A stretch of DNA of 64,000 nt from Paraspadella gotoi (GCA_051294375.1 CM119269.1:15844711-15908710); one strand, 5' to 3'. Numbered from the stretch's first letter, positions 37,501 to 48,692 are shown. Numbers and translations: made by a program. The notes: a model not told the origin generated them from the sequence alone.

Positions 37501-40500
37501 AAAAATAAATATTAAGCAATAAAAGTGATAAATGAACAATAATAAAGTTGTAGAAATATTTATTTTTAGCAATTACTCATGATTGTATGGGGCGATTGAC
37601 TTGAAATTTTTATGTGGGTAGAAAAGTGTGTGATTTAGCAGGAAATCAAAGTTTCGATAGAATCGTCCAAGTGGATATTAATTAAAATAGAAAAAACGAG
37701 TTACATTTACGCCAAAATGTCTTATTTTTATTTATAATTAGATGGATGGAATAGAATGATTGAGCCAGAAATCAAGTTTAAATGGAATCGTCCAAGTAGA
37801 AATGAGTTAAAATGGAAAAAACAAAAAAATCTTTTTCACTATTTTTTTAAGCTGCATTAATTATTTATTAATAAATTGGTAATTAATGAATTATTAATTA
37901 ATTTTGTGATCGAGATTGCTTTGTGATTAAGAGGGCGAGACAAAGTGGAAAACAATTTTGATGGGGAAAAAAAAAATTAAATATTAATTTATTAATTATC
38001 TGATCAGCTGCTTATCGCTAATGATCATGGGCAGATCCGGCATTCTTTGCTCAAACTTGTTACAAATGTTCATGAGCTTTTTCCCCGATTCGTCGAGCTT
38101 CGATTTTCTAAACACGATTTCTTTATTGAGTCTTGGGCCCGGAATCGAGCATTCTTCTCGTACCGTGCTCGTAGTACAAATCCTTATGGAACCAAAATCG
38201 AAATCCTTAACATAGGGCGACTTGATTACGCGAGGAAGCGATTTTTGGGTGACGTTTTGGGCTACAACTTTGAATGCCTGGACCGATTTTGCTGATTTTT
38301 TGCATGAAGCGCTCGAAAAGAATTCCCTATCGTTCGGTACCAAATTTGTACGAAAAATATTTTAAATACAAATCTTGTATCCCTCGCTACTAAAGTACTT
38401 ATTTCACATGATTCGATATTTGGAGAACCAAGGGTTTAAGTCAGACTACCAGTGATTCGCCTCTTTCACTTCTCTCCAGAAACGGAGGCACCTGTCGCGG
38501 GTTCGGTGGACCAAACTACATCTGCGAGTGTCTGGCGGGATTTTTGGGCAGAAACTGCGAAGTTTCGTTGGTGATCCCTGCTTGCCCAATCCCTGCCTCA
38601 ATGAGGGAACGTGTGTCAACACGCCAGGTGCAAATGCCACATTGATTTTTTTTTTCACCTCGTTATGGGTTTTTTTTGGATATGTTAGTCCTGTGCCACC
38701 CCTTATTGTATTCTCTGTCAACTTCTTGTCATCCCTTTCCGTCATCGACGCCGCCTCCTCAGGCGGCGACTTCGAGTGCAAATGTCCGCCCTTTTGGATC
38801 GGACGCCACTGCGGACGTTTCTCGCCGTGGAAACGCTCGCCCTCGCGACCCCTGCGTGCCCAAGCCCTTGCGGCGACAACGGGTCTGTAGGGAGATCCGG
38901 GACGGAGATTTCGAGTGCGTCTGTCTCCAACGGGTTCAAGGGTCCGAGGTGTCGAGAGGTCGCCGACGCGTGCTCGTCCAATCCTTGCGTCAATGAAGGG
39001 AACTTGCGCTTGAATGGTTTAGGCGGGAGACGGAGAGGTGGAAATCAGAGGAAGGGAAAGAAAGCTAAAGTTTATTAGTATAATAATACTATTGTAATAT
39101 TTACAATGGATGGGTCGTTTTACTAATTCCGTGACATACTTGAAACCACTCTTTACGTTTCCTCTCATTGACTGAGGCTGAAGACATTCTCCTAAAATTG
39201 TCATAATACTAATAATTAAAGAACTAATACTGAACATATAACTATTAAACTACTACCTTCGTCCTAATAGCTAAGACTCTAAATTCATACTAATTTAATA
39301 ATCACTAATAAGCACTATCAGACGAACGGGACGTTCCATTGCTTCTGTCCACGCTCGTTCGGCGGGCGCCTCTGCAAAGAAACCATCGATCCCTGTTGGC
39401 CGATCCCTGCGCGCAACAGGGCGCCTGCGCTCCGGACATGAGCGGCGTCAGCGGCGCCAAGTCGATTCATTTGCACCTGTTTGCCCGGGATACGCCGGCG
39501 CCATCTGTGAAACGCCCGTCTCAAGGTGGCAGCCCCGTCAATCCCTGCCAAAACGGCGGCATCTGCGAGGAACGAGCGGGGGGGAATTCAAATGCATCTT
39601 GCTCCGTTGGATTTCATGGTGATTTTGTGAATCGGCTTTTTTGAATTTAGCTCAAATACTGCATGTTTTTCCTTTTCTTGGGTTAAATATAACAGTTTAA
39701 TTAATTTAATGATTCACAGGACCGACATGCGGCATTCAACCGTCACCCTGCATTCCTAGTCCATGCTTGAATAACGAGTTTGCATAACAGAGGTCAAACT
39801 TATTCCAATCTATTTATTCATTCTGCCCCTCCCCCAAAAAAAATTGCAAACCGGCAAATCTTCCATGCTTCAATTTCAGGCAGCGTCGATTTACGAGTGC
39901 GAATGCGGCGACGGATTTCTCGGGTCCTCATTGCGAAAATGCGTCACCCTCTCCCGCATGCTCGCTCCGGCCCTGCCTCAACTCTGGGCTATGTATTCCA
40001 TTGCCGTTTAACACCTTCAAGTGTAAATGCCCCTCCTTCTTTTAACCGGTTCGTTTAGTGGATTTAACGTTGCCTAATTTTCTATCAATAACCTATTTAC
40101 ACAAATAACAGGAAAAACTTGTGGTCAAAACATCGGATGTGCAGCCGAAACAAATGCACGAATGGCGCCAACCTGCATAGACGACAACCCAATGGAGGCT
40201 ACACCTGTCAATGTTACCCAAACTTGAAGTATGAGAAAGTTGTTTTTAATATTAATGAAAAAAGAAACCCTACTTCCTCAGATCCTCTAATCAATAATGA
40301 AAAGAGTAATTTAAACCTTTTTTTTTTTATAATATCACTGCCATGAAATTGGTACAACCTATATAAATTGTTAACTAATTATGCTATCTTGACCCTGATT
40401 TTTGCCAACTGGACAGGCCATTTGAATAAATAGTTTCATCGGCCTGTTCAGGGCATCTATTGCGAAATCCCGAAGCAGGCGAGCTTCTCCTGCCTTCTTC

Positions 40501-43500
40501 GTCGTGATTGGTCTTTATTCCAAACCGGCCGACGCCTTGCACGCCTGTCTACTACGTCTGCTCTAATGGGCAAGCTGTTACCGCATGGCCTGTCCTCAAG
40601 ATACCGTTTTCAATCCGTTCAGCTCGGTTGCGACTGGCCACACAGAATGAATTGCGGAGCAATGAGAAGACAAATCGCTCGTAGTTTAATATTAGCATCT
40701 GTAGTTGATAGATGCAAATGCATGAGTCTACGTCGTTTTAGATTATAGTCTCAGCATTCGAATATTTCACTCTTTTTTATTTCTTAATTAAAAATTTTGT
40801 AATTGAAAGAATATAAATATTTAGTTTTGATCAATACTATATATTAATAAAATTCATAGACAAGGGTTCGATAATCATAGCCATAGGTAATCAGATAGAC
40901 TGTAAGAGGTTTCAAAAGCAGCATTTTATATGCGGATTATCTTCCCAATCGTCAGACTTCAGTATATTATTGATATTTCAAAACTCCGACCTTATCTTTC
41001 AATCCCTTCGCTTCGCTTCGGATGCCCGATTGTCAAGAAAAAGAAAGAAAAAGAAAGAAGCAACAGTAAAAACTAAAAACGCGGACAAATTACACTTGAC
41101 TGCCATTCGTATTCAAGGAATTAAAATACAAATCAATCAACCAGCGAATATTTCGAACGTTTTCCTTTCATGATAATAATAATCATGACGGGGAAATAAA
41201 AACGATCGTCAACAGCAACTGATACAAAATTTTGATTTCCCGATTATCGTCGAATTGATAAAAAATAGACACTCGATCATGTCGCGCGATATTCTTATCA
41301 TTGGATTGGAAAGATTGTTTGCATAGATATTCCCTCGCACTTAACTAAATCAAAAAACCTCGTAATAATGAGAGTCGTTTTTTTGGTTTGCCTAAAAAAA
41401 AGAAATAAGAGGAACCTTCGAGAACAATTTTTTTTCCCTGACAAAATGGCATCGTCAACCGAAACGGCTAAGATTTCGGACTGATACGGAACGCCCATCC
41501 GTCACGCCAACGCCGAACGGAGCCACCGTCTCAAGGAACGGTCGTCCTGGTTACGGTTTTGTTTTTTGTATTCATTTTTCTCTTCGTCTTCGATTGTCTC
41601 GTCATAATTAAAGTGAGATTTAAAACATTAGGTCTTTTTTAATTATACTAATGCTACAGAACAGGAGAGCAATTATTCAATTAAGGATGAATATTAGATT
41701 ATGTTAATGATTATTGTTCATTGATCAACTCTATCAGCGCCGACGCAATCAAAATCTTCGTCGTCAATACGTTTCGGCGGCGAGGAAGTCTACGGGAGAA
41801 TCCACTTTAGAGGCAGAGGAAGGTAAGTTCGGGTGAGAAGAGAGGTTTGCCTTTAAAACGACAGTTTCAAGTTTGTAGAATTAGTTTTACTAGTAAGTTT
41901 ACACCGATGCTTTTGGTGAGTGAGGCTGAGAAAGTTCTGAAATTTAATTCGAAGCAATTATAATCTGTTAACAGAAGGCTATCAAAATGCTGAATCACTC
42001 GCTAGTTTTAGAGCTTCGGAATCAAATCACATTGGACATCCCACTAACAATCATTCGAAAGATTTAAAGATTTCACGCGTATAAATGTACGACACCAGAT
42101 TGACTGATTGATCGATTGATCATCGCCGTATTGATTATCGAAACAATTGACGGAGTCAGACAGTTTCCGCGACGCCCAACGAACTCCGTTGTAGACGTTC
42201 CCCTCCTCTCTGCCGACGTAGACGACGCGCCCTCTAGACGCGGCGGCGACGACGACGACGGACGTAATGGTGGACGGGATTTCGCACGTCTTCGGTCCCC
42301 AGGCGAGAGGTGAGGTTGCGGCAAGGGGCCAATGTGAAAACAAAAGATCTGGTCCGTTTGCAATTTTCAAAACTTTTCTAAAACCTCTCCGCAAAAATAT
42401 TAAGAATATGTTAAACAAAATTTGCTTGATTTATAATTAATAAGTTTTATTTGGCAATTATCCTTTTCTCACAAAAACCTAAGAAATGTAACGAAAATAT
42501 TATAAAGGAGTTTCAATTTGCATTTATATTTGGTCGGGTTGTATATGGTAATTAGTTCATTCGTGCATCTGGAATATGTCTCGTCTCACCCTCGTCCACA
42601 GCCCTCCCCCCGTCACCGCCTCATCGGGAGATCGTCTCTGGCAATCCGTCGGACGCCTCTTCGGATCCCAAGTTCCGCGCGGCGCCGCCAGAGTCTCAAC
42701 GAACGCCAACCAAGCGACGCCCAGCGAAGGCGCCGCCTCGAGCGGCGCCCCCGTCGTTCTCAACGGGAGAATTCAGGCGCTATACGATGAAATTATGAGA
42801 CAGGAATGACGGAGCGCAGGACTATGGGTTTTGCGAGAGGGTGAGGGGGAGAGAGAGAGAGGGGGGGACTATGGGGTCTTGCGAGAGGGTGAGGGAGAGA
42901 GAGAGAGAGAGGGGGGGGAACTATGGGGTCTTGCGAGAGGGTGAGGGGGAGAGAGAGAGAGAGAGAGAGAGAGATAGTTGTGCCGAATTCACTTTTTTTC
43001 CCATAGAAACAACGCCAGTCGCGACGCGACGTCCCGACAGTAATCGCAAGTCATTCGGCCAGGCGTCGGAAGTCAGTCTCGAACTCATGGACAGGTCGGA
43101 AGGAATTGGATAGTCTATTGCAAGGGGCGATCGTTATCCTTTCTCACGTGTCTACGGTTTGACCTTTAACATTTGGGTTTGTTTGTTTGTTTTTTTTGAT
43201 AGTGGAAGTTTTAGCGGAGCCAATCCAGGAGGTTTAGACGACAACCACTTAAATGTCATCGTTGGAAAAGGGTAACTTGACTCAAATATTCTTTTTTTTT
43301 ACGAAGAGTAAGACGCCTTGGCGATTATTATTCTAATTATCTTACTCGAAAATAGTCTTGGTTATAATTCTCAGACCCGGCGCCGAAAACGCCCGCGATT
43401 CTCTCTTCGTCGACGACGCCGACTCCTTTGCCGAGGAACTGGAATCGACGGCGCCGACCGGCGTCGTGGAGCCGCTGCAATTCAGGGAAACGACGACGAC

Positions 43501-43585
43501 GACGTCGACCGGGTTCATCGCCAACCAGGAAGACCCCAGCAAATACTACAGCATCGCCTACACGGAGTACTACATGGACGATTGA
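34514..43585 (+). CDS. unrecognised single-pass membrane protein with long acidic tail
   Basis: Supported exons: 34514-34678, 34803-34887, 35040-35143 (or to the TAA at 35149), 35229-35374, then, from the right-hand contig, about 42602-42809, 43007-43094, 43203-43271, 43375-43585 (TGA). The protein starts with a Thr/Pro-rich ectodomain of about 29 residues without a signal peptide. A strong helix (VVLVTVLFFVFIFLFVFVCL) and a basic stop-transfer (RRRNQNLRRQ) follow, then a Ser/Asp-rich tail ending in SKYYSIAYTEYYMDD. Phases agree from 43007 to the end, and at 35143/35229 if GTATAA is the donor. Exon 42602 has no canonical donor before an in-frame TGA (42,807), so the tail exons could belong to another isoform or gene. 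Part of the span is occupied by duplicated block D. The family is unknown to me. A scaffold or receptor-like signalling tail is a guess. Confidence 0.5.
35819..35843. other. assembly gap (25 N)
   Basis: Ends block D copy 1 inside an exon of the membrane-protein gene. Confidence 1.
37565..37835 (-). repeat. interspersed repeat R2, two units, inverted
   Basis: The segments around 37,640-37,690 and 37,765-37,815 contain TTTCGATAGAATCGTCCAAG and a close variant. These are the reverse complement of CTCGGACGATTCCATCGAAA-type sequence in the tandem units at 52,165-52,475. Confidence 0.7.
37996..38343 (-). CDS. hypothetical reading frame of about 115 residues
   Basis: An open frame ends at TAA (37,996) in a block clearly richer in G+C than its surroundings. 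The peptide is balanced in composition (for example KSPYVKDFDFGSIRIC and KLMNICNKFEQRMPDLPMII), which is unlike the repeat-derived frames elsewhere. There is no ATG at its 5' end (the first codon in frame is TTG), so it would be a 3' exon or a remnant. I do not recognise the family. It lies in the 2.5-kb segment present only once between the two D copies, so an element-encoded protein is possible. Confidence 0.35.
   Translation of the reverse strand: MVPNDREFFSSASCKKSAKSVQAFKVVAQNVTQKSLPRVIKSPYVKDFDFGSIRICTTSTVREECSIPGPRLNKEIVFRKSKLDESGKKLMNICNKFEQRMPDLPMIISDKQLIR
38482..40665 (+). pseudogene. second, frameshifted copy of the last seven EGF-gene exons
   Basis: It corresponds to 31,647-33,728. 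Examples of breaks: GTTGGTGATCCC here against GTTGGTGGATCCC in copy 1, and GAACGGGACG against GACGGGACG. Splice sites and intron sequence are copied too. About 110 bases near 39,220-39,310 differ in the intron. Interpreted as an error-rich duplicate of one locus. Confidence 0.8.
41446..42309 (+). pseudogene. second copy of the first exons of the acidic-tail membrane protein
   Basis: The ATG and ASSTETAKIS are kept, then an extra G makes ATTTCGGACTGA, an immediate stop. Downstream exons (41,741-41,822 and on to 42,309) are essentially identical to copy 1. Confidence 0.75.
42842..42975. repeat. imperfect tandem repeat of a GA-rich unit
   Basis: A unit of about 54 bases (ACTATGGGGTCTTGCGAGAGGG followed by GA repeats) occurs about three times, ending in a pure GA run just before the acceptor at 43,006. 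Confidence 0.85.
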
Positions 43586-43829
43586 TGGAGTGGTTTGTCA
43601 ACGCCTGCAGGTGGAGGCGATGACGGTTACATGGTTGACAATACACAATACATTTTAACGTTTCACTTAAGACATCTCATTTTCTTTTTTTTACTTATCA
43701 CGAAATTATAACTATATTGACGCTTATGTGACCGTTGCGAAATTATATATTGAAATGTTAAATGTATTACATAATACCCATTAACTGTGCTTTTTTTTCG
43801 CCCTTAATGAGAAATTACAAAGAAAATTT

Positions 43830-43835
43830 TTTATT
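43830..43835 (-). terminator. AATAAA poly-A signal for the long hexosaminidase 3' end
   Basis: TTTATT on the plus strand, about 155 bases past the stop at 43,988. Confidence 0.4.
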
Positions 43836-43987
43836 CAAATATATCCACAACGAATCAAGATTCGTACATAGCGTGACATTAAATGCAGATTCTGGCAAAT
43901 CTGAAACGACATAAATTTCTCCCAAGCCAATCCCGGATCTAACTAAGCTCGCTCGCTCCGAATCAAGAAATAATTCGCTTATCAAAG

Positions 43988-45730
43988 TCAACGTTGCGAA
44001 ATTCGTTGTAAAATAAGCGCCAAAAGACAAAACAGCATCACAGGCGATGAATGAAGAATCCCGGAACAACCTGAGAGAAATTATGCGTTTTAATTTAATT
44101 TTGTTTTTTTACAATTTAAGAACTACAAGAACAACTAATAATGAGTTTATGGATCAACAAAGATCCTTTAACAATACATCTATCTATAAATTGATAGTAT
44201 TTTTTAAAATTTTTTAAAATTTATTATTTTGGTTGTATCAATTTCACTTTTTACTGTAGAACAGTTTCATTTCATTTACCGGCTATAACGTTCGACTCTC
44301 CAACTCCGTCCATCCCGATCTCGTAGTCGCCGCAGTATCCGTTGAGGATCGGCTGGGCGTGTATGCCACGTCTGGACAAGAGGATAGATGGAATGATTGA
44401 GTTTAGAAAGTAACAAAGTGATTATTCGTAACATTTTTTCTGACCTAATCAGGTTGCATCTCATCTGGTCCAAACGAAACTGAGCGTCGTCGCTGTTGTT
44501 GAAGTGCCTGACCGAAAGAAATTATTAAACAAGCTTAATAATTAGTTAAATACCAAATGTTAAATTTAATATTGATAGCCTTTTTACCTGGCGGACCACA
44601 GCCTCTCGGCGACCGCGGAGGCACGCGGCCATAGCCTTGGGATAATGTTTGATCCGTCAGCGTACTCTGCCCAAAGAGACGCTTCGCCGCCCAAGACTAG
44701 TCCCTTCTGTTCTTCGGTCCCTGAGACGGAAATGTCGAAAGAGTGACGCTGAGAAGGCCGAGCGCTGACTTTGCAGACTTTGTCAGAGTCAATTCTCTAT
44801 AGTCTATATGACAAAAATGACAGTGGAGAAACAGCTGAGCTAAGCTAGGAAAAGATAAGAGACATAAGATAAGATAAGATAAGATAATATTGAGACATTC
44901 ACTTCTTACTTTCCTAATATTACAATTAACATTTCATTTTCACTGTTCCACTCCCTATTACGCCATCCCCGCCACTCATCTTCATCTTCCACACTCCCCC
45001 GTCACCTTCGAAATCGTGCGGATCGCACTCGTAATACTTCTTCCAGTCTTGTCCGTAAGATATGATGTTGAGATACCAACAGGCGGAGAGGATCGTCCGG
45101 TATCCCTCGCGCGTCAAGTTGGCCGTCGTGTCGGTCCACTTGGGCAAAATGTCCCAGACGGACGGATCTTGCCAGACCTCGATGGCAACGTTGTTCTTTT
45201 CCAGCTGGATGGAGTCGAAGGGGCTCGAAACTTTTTAAACTTTCTTTTTATACAGAGATAATAATTATTTCTTTCCAATGGTTTTCTATCCTTTTTCCTC
45301 TCTTTCTCGCTCCTTTTATCTTGATCCTTTCTCCTTTTATTCATTGTTGTCATGTTTTTTTTTCTGAAATCTTTATCCCTTTTCTTCTATTCTTGTTTTC
45401 TTACCAGCTTTCTCGACACACTTCTCACAACCTTTATACTTTCCCTTTCTCTCTCATTCTTCGCTTCTCTCTCTCAATGTCTCTCACTTTCTCCCTATCA
45501 CTTTCATTTTCATTTATCATTTAAATTTTATATTTTCAGCGACCAACCTCAACATTATTGTCGACGACGTCTTGCCAAACGACGAACTTCTTCCCCTCTT
45601 TCTTGATCGACTGCAGCAGACGGTTGCTGTAATACTGCTGCAGTTTGTCCATGTTGTCTCCCATGCCGCGGGATTGCATGAAGGCGGAAATGTTGGGGCT
45701 AGAACGCCTAAGAACGGAGGAAGGCGTGAC

Positions 45731-45771
<41 letters not shown>

Positions 45772-48692
45772 ACCAACAATCGTAATAAACCTCATCCATC
45801 CCCAAGTGCACGTAAGGATCGGGAAAGACTGAATAGACTTCGTTAAACAATTTCTTCATGAAATCGTAAGTCGTCTCTAGAGTCGGATTGATAATCTCGG
45901 CCGGACCTATGGACGAAGGAATAATTTTNNNNNNNNNNACTGTCTCTTCAAAAACAATTAAAAGAAAATTTCAATTAATAGGACCTAAATTAGCAAAAGT
46001 TTCGAAACGAAAACTTAAAACATCGGTTTGAACAAATACAACAACGACAACTCAGATATCATCAATCATCATCCGTACCGTGAAAAGTGTAGTTGGCCGT
46101 GTAAGGTTTTCCGTCGGCCCAGCACGGGGTGATGAGATAAGGGTGTGACTTGCCCCAAGAGTCCGTATGACCCGGGGTGTCAAACTCGGGAATCACGCGA
46201 ATTCCACGAAGCCGCGCGTATTCGATAACCTGAAATTGATCGTTGGCGATTTAAATGATTGGTGATTCAAGTGATTGGTGATTCGTTCCAGTTTCTCGCT
46301 ATATATATATTTAATATCGTTTCGAATCATGTTTTGAAACTTTTTTACTTTCCTACCTTTTGTACGTCCTCCGGCGTGTAAACGTGCTTTGGAGTGTAAG
46401 CTCCTTTTTCGGCAAGTTCCGGCATTCCGACCTGGTAAGTTGAGATAAAGACATCCAGGATGACAGAGAACTCAAAAAGTAATTGCTGGAAAAGCTAAAA
46501 GCTAACCAACTGAATGGGAAACGACTGATCATCGACGACGTGCCAGTGGAACACGTTGAACTTGTTATAGGCCATCGCGTCCAAGTTGGCGAAGATGATG
46601 GATAGAGGCTGGAAGTGGCGCGCCGTGTCGATCAGCAAGCCTCGGTGGCGGAATCTAGAAAAAAGAGTGAAAAATTAAAAAAGGGAACCGAACTTATACT
46701 TTTAAATAATTCAATCAATTGCTTCACCTCGGATAATCTGCTATCGTCTGTTTGTTAGCTACGAAATTCCAACCATCTTTCAAGTAAACAACTTGGGAAA
46801 ACGTTTCCAGACCTGAGATGGTGCAAAGTATCGTTTTTTTATTGTACGGAATGAACTGCGCAACTCAACATCATAAATGTCATTTTTTAGTTGTTTTTTA
46901 GATCAGAATGACCTCTGAGCACGCCCCAAATCGAATTGGCTTTTAGCGTCGACGTTGGAGAATTGACTTCCAGTTTGTAAGATTCGTCCGAATCCAACGA
47001 AGGATATTTTTCGCAATCTCTTTACCACAACAATACAAAAAATATGATTAGGTTTTAATTTAGTTATAGTTTTTCCGTGACACGTATGCACTATGTAGAA
47101 AAGTTTAATCGTGACATATTTTGTATCACGGGTAACCAAATCTGATATATTGATTCATCTAAATCTAATCAATGGTCGGTACCCGTCGACGTCGATGTGC
47201 AGCTCTTTAATTGCTCCTGAAGCGCTGGCATCTGACCCGGCTTGAAAATTGGAAGGTCGCGCGAAAATTATTTTCTGTTAAAATTTGAAAATTCCATCAA
47301 ATGTTTAAAAATACAGAAAATATTGTTTCAGATATTATGATTAAATAATACGTAGTTAATCCGGAAATATCGGTTTACTGTCTGTCCAAAGTGGAAACAC
47401 AAAAATCCAAGGAAGAGATAGACATCACTCCCATCTTCCGAAAGCTCACGACTGTGGCGGCATATTCACACCGTCTCACATCCAGTATTGTTCGGCCAAA
47501 CCCATTGGCTCAGAGGGGGAACGCACCATCCCAAGCGTTGCGTTCAAATCCATGGTCCTAACGACTTCCCTCATGAGTTGGCAAAGCGAGACCGTCGTAG
47601 AGTAACCGCTCCAGTGACAGAAGGCGTCACTGAGGGTCAGAAGCCCCCACAGTGAGTCACCCCATCCCAATGGGTATCACAGGCGACCCGGCAGTTGCCA
47701 TACGACACTGATTGTTCTCACCTGATATCTTTCGATCGCTCGGTCCACGACGTCGCAATCCAGATTCGCTTCGATCTCAAAGGCCGATGGAGTCAAGGAG
47801 AAGACGGTCTCGTTGTCTCTTTCCAGTTTTTGCGGCGCCGGCCAGGGCGAGCCCGGAGGCGCCCTCTCTCCCTTGAAAATAATACAATTGTTTTATAAAT
47901 TGTTTTTTTTCAGGAGTCGGTGGAACAAAGGATACACTAAGACTGGTTGTAAAGTTTATCAAATAATGGATCAATTTTAAATCACTGCTGACCAGTCATC
48001 ACGGCTGACGGCCAAGATCCAAAAGTCAGAGACAAAAGATCAAATCGAAAGTTTTAAAAACATAAAACAAATATTAAAAGGTGAGACGAAAATTAGAGTC
48101 AGCCTCAAAGACGATAAAACTTGGAAGGAGACAAAACTTGGTGGAAAGAATGAAGGTGACAAAGGCTGAGCCTGGGCGGAATGACAAATCCATTGCTTTC
48201 TATTAAACTTCCGAGTTCCCGATTTGTTCTATGGATCAAGATTGATTACCATCATGCCATCATTTTTAAGTATAAAATAAGGATAAGAAATGCTATATTG
48301 CGTACACAAGATATCCTTTTATCAAACAATCAAATAATCAAATATTTGTTTCCCCGCGCCAAGATTTTTTTATTGCTCTTTGTAGCTCTCTTTTTTGCAA
48401 ATCTTAGTCAAATCTCAAATGCTTACAATAAGTATAATGGTATTATTGTCAGCAATTGAAAATACGGGTGGTCGCAAAGCCGCAACCACTATAGTAAAAG
48501 ATAAAAACTCAGTAACCGGATGTACGTAAATTCGTAAGGGCTTTAAAGGACTTAAAAGAAACAACCATCTTTTACCTCCAATGGCTGTGGAACAACAATG
48601 TAGGTGATGTAGCAGTCTACATTTCTTTTCCAAATAATGAGGCAACATAAGAACGCGACGAAAAACTGATCTTTTTCGAAAGAGCGCGCCAT
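43988..48692 (-). CDS. beta-N-acetylhexosaminidase, GH20
   Basis: Exons in transcript order: 48692-48576, 47871-47722, 47274-47183, 47019-46913, 46812-46728, 46654-46507, 46431-46357, 46229-46079, 45906-45774, 45707-45548, 45204-45006, 44720-44588, 44507-44445, 44371-44280 and, optionally, 44070-43988. All phases agree; this gives 595 residues. It has a signal peptide ([11 protein letters not shown]), the GH20b domain ([24 protein letters not shown]) and the catalytic TIM barrel: [81 protein letters not shown]. It hydrolyses terminal GlcNAc/GalNAc from glycans or chitin oligomers in lysosomes or outside the cell. The catalytic Asp-Glu pair is present; the usual HLGGDE reads HLGMDE. If exon 44371 is not spliced, it stops at 44,272 two codons after GESNVIA. 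If spliced, a hydrophobic tail is added. Confidence 0.93.
44220..44225 (-). terminator. AATAAA poly-A signal for the short hexosaminidase 3' end
   Basis: TTTATT on the plus strand, about 47 bases past the alternative stop at 44,272, inside the intron before the optional last exon. Confidence 0.4.
45733..45772. repeat. (CT)n microsatellite at an intron start
   Basis: On the minus (sense) strand this is a GA run that begins inside the donor site GTGAGAGTGAGAGA of the hexosaminidase intron after exon 45906-45774. Confidence 0.95.
45929..45938. other. assembly gap (10 N)
   Basis: Lies within a hexosaminidase intron; no exon is affected. Confidence 1.
47450..47705. repeat. interspersed repeat R1
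   Basis: About 255 bases, closely similar to 59,495-59,757. Shared landmarks in order: TATTCACACCG, CCATTGGCTCAGAGGGGGAA, CACCATCCCAAG, CTAACGACTTCCCTC, TTGGCAAAGCGAGACCGTC, GGCGTCACTGAGGGTC, CCCCATCCCAATGGG, TTGCCATA. It lies in the second intron of the hexosaminidase gene. No coding frame or obvious tRNA promoter boxes were recognised. Confidence 0.85.

Larger units (their letters stand above)
35844..38395. mobile_element. unique 2.5-kb segment between the two D copies, possible insertion
   Basis: It is bounded on the left by an N gap and on the right by the start of block D copy 2 (TACTTATTTCACA). It is absent from the corresponding place left of block D copy 1. It is AT-rich. It contains two inverted units of repeat R2 (37,565-37,835) and one GC-balanced reading frame on the minus strand (37,996-38,343). 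A heterozygous insertion or a misplaced contig are both possible. No terminal repeats or recognisable transposase were found. Confidence 0.35.
38396..42775. repeat. duplicated block D, copy 2
   Basis: The second copy of 31,566-35,818. From the left end to about 41,650 it differs by many one-base indels. From about 41,650 to 42,510 it is nearly identical to copy 1. It then continues into unique sequence, which suggests a noisy bridge followed by the next clean contig. Confidence 0.9.

Noticed and set aside
43815-44069. An 84-residue minus-strand open frame as a separate gene
   Set aside because: It overlaps the optional last hexosaminidase exon in a different frame; only the frame giving the hydrophobic tail fits the splice phase.
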